In this document: positions 17,587 to 25,188 of the stretch, piece by piece
How positions within the stretch are numbered: position 1 is the first letter of the stretch
Layout: every line of letters starts with the position of its first letter
From: Aquimarina mytili
GTDB taxonomy: Bacteria > Bacteroidota > Bacteroidia > Flavobacteriales > Flavobacteriaceae
DNA length: 64,000 nucleotides
Reading direction: 5' to 3'
NCBI RefSeq assembly: GCF_016735115.1
Contig: NZ_JAERQJ010000001.1
Coordinates: forward strand, 186,001 to 250,000
Program-made: the position numbers and the translations under genes
The notes under the pieces: generated by a model
What the model was told of the DNA's origin: nothing
Database searches by the model: none
The model's input: the letters and a program-made list of their open reading frames with translations, nothing else

Positions 17587-17604
17587 AATTTGTTTTTATT
17601 GAGC

Positions 17605-18711
17605 TTACAGGTTTTTATGCCCTATGAGGTCTGGTATAATTTCATTTAAGGCAACCGCGCCTCCTTTTATATGAGATACATTTTCAAATCCATTCTCTAT
17701 GAGGATTTCTACCGCTTTTTTGCTTCGAATACCAGATTGGCAAAAAACGATAGTTTCTTGTGTTTTATCAAAAGAATGTAGCTGTTCCTTAATTGTATGT
17801 AAAGGAATACAAATGGGATTTAGTGTATCGATTTTTGGTTGTTCATGAGCTTCGCGAACATCAATACATTGTACTTTATTTAGTATCTGAAAAGCAGTTT
17901 CAGGTGATATCTCTTTTATGTTTTGAATTCCGCAGAAAAGGTCATAATCCATAGTTTCAAAATCTTTCGCTGTGGCCAATACTTTTGATATTTCAGAAGC
18001 AACTCTACCGATAGAAAAAGTTGAAGATTGAGTGGTTAAACTATCATACATTAATAACTTTCCTTTAAGCACATCGCCAAGGTTTAGAATTATTTTCAGT
18101 ACCTCGTTGGCCTGCATACTTCCTATAATTCCTGGTAATACTCCCAACACCCCAATCTCGGCACAAGAGGGAATACTTCCTGCCTTGGGAGGTTCAGGAA
18201 ATAAGCATCTATAGGTAGGCCCGTTTTCATAATTAAAGACAGAAACCTGGCCTTCGTATTTAAAAATAGCGCCATACACCAGGGGTTTACCTGCGATTAC
18301 ACAAGCATCATTAACCAAATATCGAGTAGAAAAATTATCGCTACCATCGACTATAATGTCATATTGCGAAAAAAGTGATATTGCATTTTTTGTCGTTAAT
18401 TTTTCGGGATAGGCGTTAATATTTATAGTAGGATTAAGGTCTTCAAGGCGACTCTTGGCTGCAAGTGCTTTGTTTTTTCCAACACCACTATCTCCATAAA
18501 GTATTTGGCGGTGCAGGTTAGATGTGTCTACCAGGTCAAAATCAATAATACCAATAGTGCCAATTCCGGCTGCTGCAAGATATTGTAATATGGGACACCC
18601 TAAACCACCTGCTCCAATAACCAATACCTTGGATGCATTAAGTTTTTGCTGTCCTGATTCTCCTATTTCTGGCAGTATTATTTGTCTGTTATATCGATTG
18701 TTTGATTTCAT
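17605..18711 (-). CDS. moeB: MoeB/ThiF-like adenylyltransferase with C-terminal rhodanese domain
   Basis: This 368-residue protein adenylates the C-terminal glycine of MoaD. VLVIGAGGLGCPILQYLAAA is the ATP-binding loop. RYLVNDAC and the conserved YRCLFPEPP and CAEIGVLGVLPG segments mark the E1-like fold. The rhodanese domain (about 270-368) has Cys in VFCQSGIRS and could supply persulfide sulfur. The paired CxxC zinc site of E. coli MoeB is not seen; only single cysteines remain in those regions. The fusion of E1 and rhodanese recalls MOCS3/Uba4 proteins. It is followed by moaE and preceded by moaD. Confidence 0.93.
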   Translation of the reverse strand: MKSNNRYNRQIILPEIGESGQQKLNASKVLVIGAGGLGCPILQYLAAAGIGTIGIIDFDLVDTSNLHRQILYGDSGVGKNKALAAKSRLEDLNPTININAYPEKLTTKNAISLFSQYDIIVDGSDNFSTRYLVNDACVIAGKPLVYGAIFKYEGQVSVFNYENGPTYRCLFPEPPKAGSIPSCAEIGVLGVLPGIIGSMQANEVLKIILNLGDVLKGKLLMYDSLTTQSSTFSIGRVASEISKVLATAKDFETMDYDLFCGIQNIKEISPETAFQILNKVQCIDVREAHEQPKIDTLNPICIPLHTIKEQLHSFDKTQETIVFCQSGIRSKKAVEILIENGFENVSHIKGGAVALNEIIPDLIGHKNL

Positions 18712-18722
18712 TTCATTTTCGA

Positions 18723-18959
18723 TTATCCTCCCGCAAAGGGTGGTAATAATGCAATTTCTGCATTGGTATTAATGACATGACTACGATCTACTAATTGTTG
18801 ATCAATAGCTACTTTAAAATCCTTTTTGTTCAATTTTGGATGTTGATGTATTAATTTTTCTACCAATTCAGACACCGAGCAACTATCAATTTGTAATTGT
18901 TCTTCTGAAATTGAAGTAGCTTCTACTAGCATTCCAAAATATTTAATAGTCAATTGCAT
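18723..18959 (-). CDS. moaD: Molybdopterin synthase sulfur carrier MoaD
   Basis: This 78-residue ubiquitin-like protein ends in the diagnostic LLPPFAGG, whose terminal glycine becomes the thiocarboxylate. It starts with MQLTIKYFGMLVEAT, the beta-grasp first hairpin. It overlaps the upstream mobA gene by 17 bases and is followed 11 bases later by moeB, its activating enzyme. Confidence 0.95.
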   Translation of the reverse strand: MQLTIKYFGMLVEATSISEEQLQIDSCSVSELVEKLIHQHPKLNKKDFKVAIDQQLVDRSHVINTNAEIALLPPFAGG

Positions 18960-19527
18960 TTGTGATTGTATTTAAATCTTCAATGGTGTTAATATTTTTT
19001 ACCAGCGTATATTCGTCTTGTGAAACAGGAATTGTTTTAGCGTTGAGTGCTAATACTAATTTTCTTAAGCGTTTTTCATTGCTGGAAAGCAGTTCAAAAC
19101 ATTTTGATAAGCATTGTTTTTTGTACAAAGCGATTAACGGAATGGTTTTTCTTTCAGCCTCAAATTGAATGATATCATAATCTTCCTTTTCATGGAGTAG
19201 TAATTTTTTAAGCAGGGGAGTTGTGATTAAGGGTACATCACAACTTAAAACCAAATTGTTTTCGGTTTTAGAATGAGTTAAGCCAGTATGTATACCCGAT
19301 ATAGGTCCAGATTCTGGTATTATATCCTGTACTCTTTTTACTTTAAATACATCATGATCGGGATTATTGCTTACGAGTATAATCTCTTGGACCAGAGGTG
19401 TAAGAGCATCAATAATGTGCTGTAAGAACGGCTTATTATCCAGAAATAGAAGTCCTTTGTCACTGCCCATTCTAGAACTTTTACCTCCAGCAAGTATGAT
19501 TCCGGTTATGTTTTTATCTACATTCAT
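18943..19527 (-). CDS. mobA: Molybdenum cofactor guanylyltransferase MobA
   Basis: This 194-residue enzyme joins GMP to molybdopterin to form the MGD cofactor. GIILAGGKSSRMGSDKGLLF is the GTP-binding signature, and VLSCDVPLI holds the metal-binding Asp. The presence of mobA implies that DMSO-reductase-family enzymes exist in the genome, although none is in the window. It overlaps moaD and follows the modE-like gene. Confidence 0.94.
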   Translation of the reverse strand: MNVDKNITGIILAGGKSSRMGSDKGLLFLDNKPFLQHIIDALTPLVQEIILVSNNPDHDVFKVKRVQDIIPESGPISGIHTGLTHSKTENNLVLSCDVPLITTPLLKKLLLHEKEDYDIIQFEAERKTIPLIALYKKQCLSKCFELLSSNEKRLRKLVLALNAKTIPVSQDEYTLVKNINTIEDLNTITNAIDY

Positions 19528-19547
19528 TTTAAAAAATAAGAAGCCCT

Positions 19548-19883
19548 TTATAGCGTTATTTGCTTTAACTCATTGTCTAAAAATTCCCAACATTTTTGAT
19601 TAATGGTATCAAAGGTTTTGATCACTTTTTCACCATAAATTGTCAGATTTGCACCGCCGCCACCTTTTCCACCGGTAGAGGTAATTACCAAAGGTTCTTG
19701 AGCCGTTTTGTTCATACTATTTAACAGGTTCCAGGCCTTTTTATAAGACATATCTAGAGTGCTAGCGGCCTTACTCAATGATCCGGTATCTGCAATGGCT
19801 TTTAATAAGCGCACTCTTCCTTCACCTAAAAAAACGCCTTGTTCAGACTCTATCCAAATCCTGCTTTTTATCTTATAATCCAT
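19548..19883 (-). CDS. ModE-like winged-helix regulator (N-terminal domain only)
   Basis: This 111-residue DNA-binding protein corresponds to the ModE N-terminal domain. RVRLLKAIADTGSLSKAA is the LysR-like helix-turn-helix, MSYKKAWNLLN is the recognition helix, and TSTGGKGGGGANLT is the wing typical of ModE. The molybdate-binding Mop domains are absent, so how it senses molybdate is unclear. It lies between moeA and mobA and probably controls this operon. Possible ATATA(G/A)CG repeats lie just upstream. Confidence 0.85.
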   Translation of the reverse strand: MDYKIKSRIWIESEQGVFLGEGRVRLLKAIADTGSLSKAASTLDMSYKKAWNLLNSMNKTAQEPLVITSTGGKGGGGANLTIYGEKVIKTFDTINQKCWEFLDNELKQITL

Positions 19884-19889
19884 AGCTTT

Positions 19890-19920
19890 TATATAGCGTT
19901 TGGTTTTTAAAGATATAACG
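19890..19920. promoter_or_regulatory. Possible ModE-type operator half-sites
   Basis: TATATAGCG (19890-19898) and GATATAACG (19912-19920) lie in the same orientation, 22 bases apart, about two helical turns, between moeA and the modE-like start. They resemble the ATATAACG half-sites described for ModE, but are not inverted as in E. coli, so confidence is low. Confidence 0.3.
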
Positions 19921-20014
19921 ATTTTTTTACAGGATCTTTCTCTTTATCTAAATTTTAGCAAATAAAAATCATGAAGGGTGTTTTTTTCATGATAATAATC
20001 ATTTTTTGAGGTTT

Positions 20015-21190
20015 TTATGGCAAATCAATAACCTGAATTGGGTCGCCAACTTTTATTTCTGAAGTTTCTTCAGGAAGATATACCAAGGCATTAGATAATG
20101 CAAAAGACCTAAGCATAGATGATGCTTGCCCATCAAGAATGGTTACTTGTTGATCTTTAACAATAGCTTTTAAAAACTCACTTCTTTGGCCTTTTTTCGA
20201 ATATGTAGAATTAGAAATGCGTGTGCTCTGTTTTAATTTATAGGCAGCAAGACCAGAAATTTTATTTAGGGTCGGTAGTGCATAAATATAGAAACAACTT
20301 AATGAAGAAGCAGGATTACCAGGCAAAGCAAAAATGGTAGTATTATTTTTTTTCGCAAAATAAAGGGGCTTACCTGGTTTTTGTTTTACCTTATAGAAAA
20401 CTTCTTCTACTTTGAGATCTTGAAGTGCTTTACCCACAAAATCATAATCTCCAACCGATATTCCTCCCGAAATAAGTACTACGTCATATTGCTCTATTAC
20501 CCTTTGTAAAAGCGATCGGGTAGCTTCATAATTGTCTTCTACTTTATGGCATTCTATATCGGTAAAACCTGATGCCTGAAGTGCGGCGGATAACATTACA
20601 GAATTACTTTCATAAATCTGCCCGTGTTTTAAATCTTGACCTGGAGGAATTAATTCATTTCCGGTTGCGATAATAGCAATAGATGGTTTTTGATACACTT
20701 CGACATGAGTAATCCCTAAAGTAGCCAGATATCCAATCCCCGCAGGTGTAATTGCAGTTCCTTTAGTTAGTGCAATTTCTCCTTTTTTTATCTGCTCACC
20801 TTCGGGCCGTATATTTGAATCTGGTGTAGAGAATTCATCCAATACGATATTGCGACCCTCGATGGTTACTTTTTCCTGCATAACTACAGCCTTGGCACCA
20901 GAAGGTACAGGGGCTCCTGTAAAAATTCGAATGGCTTCTCCTTTTATAATATTTGGATTTTGATCATCTCCTGCCTGGACTTCGCCAACTAGAGAAAAAG
21001 TTTTCTCTTCTATAGAACCCAAAGCATACCCATCCATTGCCGATTGTCTAAATGGAGGCATATTAATAGGAGATAGGATGTCTTTTGCTAATACAAACCC
21101 CAAGGATTGAGATAATGTAATTGCAGTTGTTTTTTCGGTTGTTTTTGTATACGTATCAACCAAAAGAAGTGCTTGTTCTACAGATGTCAT
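20015..21190 (-). CDS. moeA: Molybdopterin molybdotransferase MoeA
   Basis: This 391-residue enzyme inserts molybdate into adenylated molybdopterin. Visible motifs are PPFRQSAMDGYAL, GEAIRIFTGAPVPSGAKAVV, ATGNELIPPG, YESNSVML and the LISGGISVGDYDFV loop of the MogA-like domain, then KPLYFAKK and FALPGNPASS. I chose ATG at 21190 over TTG two codons earlier. It is the first gene of the cofactor cluster, separated from the modE-like gene by about 130 bases. Confidence 0.95.
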   Translation of the reverse strand: MTSVEQALLLVDTYTKTTEKTTAITLSQSLGFVLAKDILSPINMPPFRQSAMDGYALGSIEEKTFSLVGEVQAGDDQNPNIIKGEAIRIFTGAPVPSGAKAVVMQEKVTIEGRNIVLDEFSTPDSNIRPEGEQIKKGEIALTKGTAITPAGIGYLATLGITHVEVYQKPSIAIIATGNELIPPGQDLKHGQIYESNSVMLSAALQASGFTDIECHKVEDNYEATRSLLQRVIEQYDVVLISGGISVGDYDFVGKALQDLKVEEVFYKVKQKPGKPLYFAKKNNTTIFALPGNPASSLSCFYIYALPTLNKISGLAAYKLKQSTRISNSTYSKKGQRSEFLKAIVKDQQVTILDGQASSMLRSFALSNALVYLPEETSEIKVGDPIQVIDLP

Positions 21191-21258
21191 GAGCAAATTT
21201 TGTTATGCATGTAAAGATAAAATGAATTTGGGATAGAAATTCATTCTTTTTATAATAT

Positions 21259-21522
21259 TTAAAGGTTAGTGATTACAAGACATACATACATATTAAAATT
21301 ATTTTCTAATTTTTTTATTTCATATGTAGTGGCTTTTATAAGCCTTTTAAGCTTTCTTCTTTTTATTCTACATTTTGTAGACACCAAATCGTTTTTAGAT
21401 CGATACATTAATGATTCACAATAATTGATGCGATCAGGATTAGGGAGTTGTGAAATGACTTTTTTATATAAAGAATCGATTTCTATTAGTGTTTTTTTGG
21501 AGTTTTTTTTAAATGAGAACAT
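21259..21522 (-). CDS. Small basic hypothetical protein
   Basis: This 87-residue, lysine-rich ORF starts MFSFKKNSKKT and has a proper ATG. I recognise no family. The central part is helical and has several Arg/Lys clusters (KCRIKRRKLKRL). It lies in the gap between moeA and the barrel gene. No shared promoter element is visible. It may be a real small gene or chance. Confidence 0.4.
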   Translation of the reverse strand: MFSFKKNSKKTLIEIDSLYKKVISQLPNPDRINYCESLMYRSKNDLVSTKCRIKRRKLKRLIKATTYEIKKLENNFNMYVCLVITNL

Positions 21523-21663
21523 CTTAGTTCAATTTAGGGAGTTGTTAAATAGTTGTGCATTTTGATCTCTATAATTGTATCAATATTTATTCCCTAATCG
21601 TGATTATAATCTTAAGATATGTTAAGATTTGACTTATTATCTTATCCAGAAGAAATGTTGTAT

Positions 21664-21704
21664 AAAAAAACAGTTAAAGATATAAACCTGTAACTGTTTT
21701 TATG
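21664..21704 (-). terminator. Terminator after the outer membrane barrel gene
   Basis: On the minus strand, ACAGTTACAGG pairs imperfectly with TCTTTAACTGT and is followed by a run of T. It lies about 50 bases past the barrel gene stop. Confidence 0.6.
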
Positions 21705-21717
21705 TTTATGTTATGTT

Positions 21718-21742
21718 CGGATTTATAATCCGAGCTATCTGG
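21718..21742. repeat. Dispersed 3' motif, copy 1 (CGGATT...AATCCGAGCTATC)
   Basis: CGGAT-TTATA-ATCCG followed by AGCTATCTGG forms a short hairpin between the stop codon and the terminator of the barrel gene. Similar copies are at 22551, 25118, 25297 and 33304. Confidence 0.6.
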
Positions 21743-21754
21743 ATCCTTTATATT

Positions 21755-22417
21755 CTATAGTTGGTATTCTATGCCTAGATTAAAAATAGAAGATTTAATG
21801 ACACTATTTCTTTCTGTAAGACTAAAGAAATATCGTGCATTAACCCCAAAATGTTCCGTTAGCTTATATCCAGCACCGGCAGTTAAGCCTACATCGAATG
21901 TATCATAATCCAGATCAAAAGTTTGGTTATTAATTTGATTAAATGGGTCTTCTTTTACCTTTTCTTTAGTATCTATAATAAACCCTAATTGTGGACCCGC
22001 TTCTAGGTAAAAATTACCGGTAGCATAATACTGTAAGACGATAGGTGCGAGAAGTGTTGTCTCACTAATATTGGTTCTAAAATCCCCAACTATAAGTACT
22101 TGATTTTGTGGGATAAATATCTCGATACCTTCATTTAAAGTCTTAGAACCCTGAATTGCGAACAATAATTCAGGTTGAAGTTTAAATTTTTCAGAAAGAT
22201 TGATCTTAGCGAACCCCCCGATGTAGAACCCAAACTTTTTTTTGTATTCTAATAAGGTAATATCTCTAGTCTCTATATCAGGAAAATATTGGGCGTAATT
22301 TGCTCCCGCTTTAAGTCCAAATTGGATATTTTTTTCTTGCGCTTGGGTACTAAGTGCCACTAAGGTAAAAAGTAACCCCAAGATAAATTTGTTTGTTTTC
22401 ATTTGTTGGTTTTTCAT
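21755..22417 (-). CDS. Outer membrane beta-barrel protein (PorT-like family)
   Basis: This 220-residue protein has a signal peptide ending LSTQAQ. The mature chain begins FGLKAGANYAQYFP, and alternating strands such as FYIGGFAKINL and LYYATGNFYLEAGPQLGF run to a final strand ending in FNLGIEYQL. This fits the PorT/OprF-like outer membrane barrel group of Bacteroidota. ATG at 22417 or 22402 is possible; the TTG at 22438 is not needed. The GGTAACAT-N14-ACATTAA element lies just upstream, making it the leftmost unit of the inferred ECF regulon. Its cargo is unknown. Confidence 0.82.
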   Translation of the reverse strand: MKNQQMKTNKFILGLLFTLVALSTQAQEKNIQFGLKAGANYAQYFPDIETRDITLLEYKKKFGFYIGGFAKINLSEKFKLQPELLFAIQGSKTLNEGIEIFIPQNQVLIVGDFRTNISETTLLAPIVLQYYATGNFYLEAGPQLGFIIDTKEKVKEDPFNQINNQTFDLDYDTFDVGLTAGAGYKLTEHFGVNARYFFSLTERNSVIKSSIFNLGIEYQL

Positions 22418-22441
22418 TGTATAAATGTAAATAATCAATTA

Positions 22442-22471
22442 TTAATGTCTTAACCACAATACATGTTACCT
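22442..22471 (-). promoter_or_regulatory. Shared two-block promoter element, copy 1
   Basis: On the minus strand it reads AGGTAACAT, 14 bases, ACATTAA, ending 25 bases before the chosen barrel start. Spacing is identical to eight other copies in this window. Confidence 0.7.
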
Positions 22472-22486
22472 TGTTTTTCAGGAACT

Positions 22487-22524
22487 AAAAAAACAACTAC
22501 AAGTTTGCACTTGTAGCTGTTTTT
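22487..22524 (-). terminator. Terminator after the 53-residue peptide gene
   Basis: On the minus strand, CTACAAGT-gcaa-ACTTGTAG is a perfect 8-bp stem followed by a T run. Confidence 0.75.
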
Positions 22525-22550
22525 GTATTTGTGATACGCTTGGATTACAA

Positions 22551-22577
22551 ATACAAGTTATCTGACACTATTAGATT
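22551..22577. repeat. Dispersed 3' motif, copy 2 (degenerate)
   Basis: CTTGGATTACAAATACAAG followed by TTATCTGAC is a diverged copy of the motif at 21718. It lies between the stop and terminator of the 53-residue peptide gene, the same position as copy 1. Confidence 0.4.
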
Positions 22578-22605
22578 ATAGGTATAACCGATATGTTCTT
22601 TTTTT

Positions 22606-22767
22606 TTAATATCGGGAAGTAGCAGTAAGTATTGTTATACTATTCTCTTGTATGAAATGCGTACCTGTTTCATGGATATGATTTCCACCTTTTATGGTAT
22701 TCATATTGTCTAGTTTTGTGATTGAAACTTTGCGTAAAGAGAGTTTTGAATTTTCAGATTTTTTCAT
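22606..22767 (-). CDS. GG-leader peptide, class I lanthipeptide-like leader, Cys-free core
   Basis: This short ORF encodes 53 residues beginning MKKSENSKLSLRKVSITKL and continuing DNMNTIKGG. That leader (LxLxKxxIxKL...IKGG) is the type seen in Bacteroidota class I lanthipeptide or bacteriocin-like precursors, cut after GG. The 25-residue core begins NHIHETGTHF and ends LTATSRY. It has Ser and Thr but no Cys, so lanthionine rings cannot form from it alone. No LanB, LanC or C39 transporter is in the window. A degenerate form of the shared promoter lies 82 bases upstream and a good terminator follows. Confidence 0.7.
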   Translation of the reverse strand: MKKSENSKLSLRKVSITKLDNMNTIKGGNHIHETGTHFIQENSITILTATSRY

Positions 22768-22848
22768 GATGTATTGTTTTGTATGATGCCTACTCTATTA
22801 AAGGCTTTTCGGTTTCCGCCCATTGGATCTAATGGATATTGATCTATC

Positions 22849-22879
22849 ATAGTGTTCTGGAAAAGCCGAAATCTTACCC
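22849..22879 (-). promoter_or_regulatory. Degenerate shared promoter element upstream of the 53-residue peptide gene
   Basis: On the minus strand it reads GGGTAAGAT, 15 bases, ACACTAT. The first block is 8 of 9, the second 5 of 7, and the spacer is one base longer than in the good copies. Confidence 0.35.
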
Positions 22880-22910
22880 ACTGATTACAAATTTCAAATA
22901 TGAGTTAAAT

Positions 22911-22940
22911 AAAAAAGCCATAAGCAAAATGCCTATGACT
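22911..22940 (-). terminator. Terminator after the 73-residue GG-leader gene
   Basis: On the minus strand, GTCATAGGC-atttt-GCTTATGGC is followed by six T. Confidence 0.75.
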
Positions 22941-22986
22941 TCAACCCCTTCTGCTCAAATGAAGCTAGAATTGATATACTTCCATT

Positions 22987-23208
22987 TTAGAAAACATTAG
23001 TTTTGGTATAACATTTTTTAGCGTCCTCAATTATTCCATTGATTACTATACTCCTTTGTTCTTTATCAAAAGGTTCTGTTTCTTGAGTTCTAATAATTAG
23101 TCTTTGGTGTCTTCTTACACAGGATTGTATTCCTCCTCCATTAATAGATTGTTGAGCTGCTTTTTCTAATACAGTAACATTTTTTAGCTCTAAAACTTTC
23201 TTTAACAT
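22987..23208 (-). CDS. GG-leader bacteriocin-like peptide
   Basis: The 73-residue product starts MLKKVLELKNVTVLEKAAQQ followed by SINGGG. This is the double-glycine leader of Flavobacteria bacteriocin-type precursors (LxLKxVxxLxKxxQxxINGG). The mature part of about 45 residues would have two Cys (SCVRRHQ and KKCYTK) and could form one disulfide. The processing and export genes are not nearby. The shared promoter element is at 23254-23283, and a terminator follows the stop. A toxin or signal role is inferred from the leader only. Confidence 0.75.
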   Translation of the reverse strand: MLKKVLELKNVTVLEKAAQQSINGGGIQSCVRRHQRLIIRTQETEPFDKEQRSIVINGIIEDAKKCYTKTNVF

Positions 23209-23253
23209 GACTTTTTTTTGTTTTTAATTAATACTTGATAACGTAATATGTCT

Positions 23254-23283
23254 TTAATGTATGCTATTGCAGAAATGTTACCC
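23254..23283 (-). promoter_or_regulatory. Shared two-block promoter element, copy 2
   Basis: On the minus strand it reads GGGTAACAT-N14-ACATTAA, a full match, 45 bases before the GG-leader gene. Confidence 0.8.
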
Positions 23284-23303
23284 ATGTTTTTTTATTTTAT
23301 TGC

Positions 23304-23341
23304 AAAAAAAGAGCTACAGTTTATAAGCTGTAGCTGTTTTT
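23304..23341 (-). terminator. Terminator after the small lipoprotein gene
   Basis: On the minus strand, AGCTACAG-cttataaa-CTGTAGCT is a perfect stem followed by a T run. Confidence 0.8.
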
Positions 23342-23382
23342 GTTAATCAAAAATAAGATTTATGAACCCTTAATAGTTCATA

Positions 23383-23616
23383 TTATTGATCAAGATCGCC
23401 GCTGGTATTACCTAATGATGCATCTTCATGGGCGTTGGGATTGTTTGAATCGACAGTAGTGGTAAACGTCATTTCTGAGATAGAAGGTCTGGTCGGTTTT
23501 GTGGTCATCACTTCTGCTGCTTCAGGTAAACCTTCGTTAATATCAGAGCTGCACGCATAAAGAAGTACTAATATATATGCAACTACAACGAGTACTCCAA
23601 TTTTTTGAAATTTCAT
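23383..23616 (-). CDS. Small lipoprotein of unknown function
   Basis: This 77-residue protein has a long hydrophobic signal (about 7-21) ending at LYACSSD, a lipobox with Cys about 22. The mature part is short, acidic and Thr/Ser/Asn-rich with no fold signature. It has its own terminator and only a weak promoter block (GGGTAATAT and ACATGAA, 16 bases apart). It lies between the S41 protease and the GG-leader genes. Confidence 0.6.
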   Translation of the reverse strand: MKFQKIGVLVVVAYILVLLYACSSDINEGLPEAAEVMTTKPTRPSISEMTFTTTVDSNNPNAHEDASLGNTSGDLDQ

Positions 23617-23640
23617 GTTTTTTTATTTTATAATTTTTAT

Positions 23641-23672
23641 TTCATGTTCTTAAAAAGCAAAAAATATTACCC
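23641..23672 (-). promoter_or_regulatory. Degenerate shared promoter element upstream of the small lipoprotein gene
   Basis: GGGTAATAT-N16-ACATGAA on the minus strand has one mismatch in each block and two extra spacer bases. It may be weak or non-functional. Confidence 0.3.
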
Positions 23673-23688
23673 CCTATACGTATAAATT

Positions 23689-24723
23689 TTATAACGATTT
23701 GATATTTTTAATCGCTTCAAGGATATTTTTGTCTTCCATTAAGTTTTTAAAATTATCTGATTTTACAACGGGTATATCGGGAATAATTTTATCGTATTCG
23801 ACTCCATTTCGATCAACATCATAACCTTCGGCATTGTTGAAAAAACCTCCAAATGGCATACGATATGTATTATTGGTGGTAGTGTAACCGGCACTTGGTT
23901 CTCCTATAAAAATGGTATTTTCCCTACCTTTGAAAGCTATAGCTACTACTTCTCCAGAGCTTCCTGTAAGAACACCGGTAATGATAGCCACTTTTTCTTT
24001 ACTAAGATCAAGTTTTGATGTCCTATCTATTTCAACGATTACCTTATCTGTTTCGAATGCTTTTCCATCTTTAAGATAACACTTTTGAATGCGATTTTCG
24101 ATGTTCCAACCGCCAAAATGGCCTTCGCCGAGCAATTCGTATAATCCTGCTACCATGGGCCACATATTTCCTCCGGTATTAAATCTAAGGTCGATAATCC
24201 ACCCTTTTATGGTATTATTCTCTGCTAAATTTGCTATGGCGTCATACATCGGTTGGGCAATAGCTTCTAAGTTTTCTCCACTGGGTAGAGAGTTTCCCGG
24301 AATAAAGAGGTAGCCATATTGATTGTCGAGTACTTTACACTCAAATTCAAAATTACCTTGTTGGTATCTCGCCATTAATCCAGGGCTAAATTCTTCTCCA
24401 GTATAAACCCCGGCATATGGATTTCTTACATCAAAATCGCCAAGTTGTATAGAGGTATGCTTATCTCCTAAGTCTACAAATAGTTTACGATATTGTAGCA
24501 GCGCATCTTTTAATGTTTTATGAGCTGAAACTTTATTTTGAAATTCTTTTTTGTAGGTGGACCAATCGATTTTATCTCGGTATAAGTTTTTATTTTCTAG
24601 GATGCTAAAGACACTATCAGTAAATACAGTGATGCTGTCTTTTACAGTATAGTTTTGACTAAATGTAATAGATGTACATAAAAAGAATAATGCAAATAAG
24701 CTTGTTTGCAGAGTAAGCCTCAT
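23689..24723 (-). CDS. Secreted S41 family serine peptidase
   Basis: This 344-residue protein has a signal peptide ending SITFSQ (about 23). The C-terminal-processing-protease fold follows: a helical N-part (about 25-100) with FVDLGDKHTSIQL, then WIIDLRFNTGGN, and the nucleophile Ser in GSSGE (about 255) followed by FIGEPSAGYTT. No PDZ domain is present, which places it in the compact tricorn/retinol-binding-like S41 group. It may process exported peptides or proteins. The promoter element lies 26 bases before the ATG. Confidence 0.87.
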   Translation of the reverse strand: MRLTLQTSLFALFFLCTSITFSQNYTVKDSITVFTDSVFSILENKNLYRDKIDWSTYKKEFQNKVSAHKTLKDALLQYRKLFVDLGDKHTSIQLGDFDVRNPYAGVYTGEEFSPGLMARYQQGNFEFECKVLDNQYGYLFIPGNSLPSGENLEAIAQPMYDAIANLAENNTIKGWIIDLRFNTGGNMWPMVAGLYELLGEGHFGGWNIENRIQKCYLKDGKAFETDKVIVEIDRTSKLDLSKEKVAIITGVLTGSSGEVVAIAFKGRENTIFIGEPSAGYTTTNNTYRMPFGGFFNNAEGYDVDRNGVEYDKIIPDIPVVKSDNFKNLMEDKNILEAIKNIKSL

Positions 24724-24748
24724 AGTGTCGATTTTTAGTTATTTAAGC

Positions 24749-24778
24749 TTAATGTACGTTACGAAAGAAATGTTACCC
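24749..24778 (-). promoter_or_regulatory. Shared two-block promoter element, copy 3
   Basis: On the minus strand it reads GGGTAACAT-N14-ACATTAA, a full match, 25 bases before the S41 protease ATG. Confidence 0.8.
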
Positions 24779-24820
24779 TTTTAATGATTAGTTTTTTGAT
24801 TTACACATATTCTATACATG

Positions 24821-24854
24821 AAAAAAAGCCATACACTATGTGTAATGACTTTTC
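24821..24854 (-). terminator. Terminator after the 49-residue peptide gene
   Basis: On the minus strand, AGTCATTACAC pairs with GTGTATGGCT and is followed by seven T. Confidence 0.65.
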
Positions 24855-24942
24855 CCTTACGTATGAAAACTAGAACTCTCACAAACCAGCTTTCATTATT
24901 CTTGTTTCATTTTGAGTTATATCTTACCCTAAAATGTGATCT

Positions 24943-25092
24943 TTATGTATTTGCTACATCACCCGTTACCATAGAGATAACTCTGCTAGTAGCAAAATTT
25001 GTAGATGTGGTTTGTGTATGATCTCCTCCATATATTGTAAGAAGTTCTTCTTTCGTTAATTTAATTACGTGGTTTTCTGTATTGATTTTCAT
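24943..25092 (-). CDS. Short GG-leader peptide, Cys-free Ser/Thr-rich core
   Basis: The 49-residue product starts MKINTENHVIKLTKEELLT followed by IYGGD. The leader (IKLTKEELxxIYGG) is of the double-glycine type. The 27-residue core begins DHTQTTSTNF, contains an ATSRV segment and has nine Ser/Thr but no Cys, like the peptide at 22606-22767, whose core also contains a TSR segment. It has its own full promoter element (25189-25218) and terminator. I recognise no exact family. Confidence 0.6.
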   Translation of the reverse strand: MKINTENHVIKLTKEELLTIYGGDHTQTTSTNFATSRVISMVTGDVANT

Positions 25093-25117
25093 GATCTTTT
25101 ATGTTTTAGTAATGATA

Positions 25118-25146
25118 AGCTCGGATTGCAAATCCGAGCTATCGGG
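25118..25146. repeat. Dispersed 3' motif, copy 3
   Basis: AGCTCGGATTGCAAATCCGAG followed by CTATCGGG is the most symmetrical copy. Here it lies in the leader of the 49-residue peptide gene rather than after a stop, preceded by a four-codon ORF (25139-25153 on the minus strand, MKTR). Confidence 0.55.
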
Positions 25147-25188
25147 TTTTCATGATTTCTATATATTATTTATGAGTTGTTTACGTGA

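Noticed and set aside
24818..25021. A 67-residue plus-strand ORF
   Set aside because: It runs through the terminator and antisense to the 49-residue GG-leader peptide, which has promoter, leader and terminator support.
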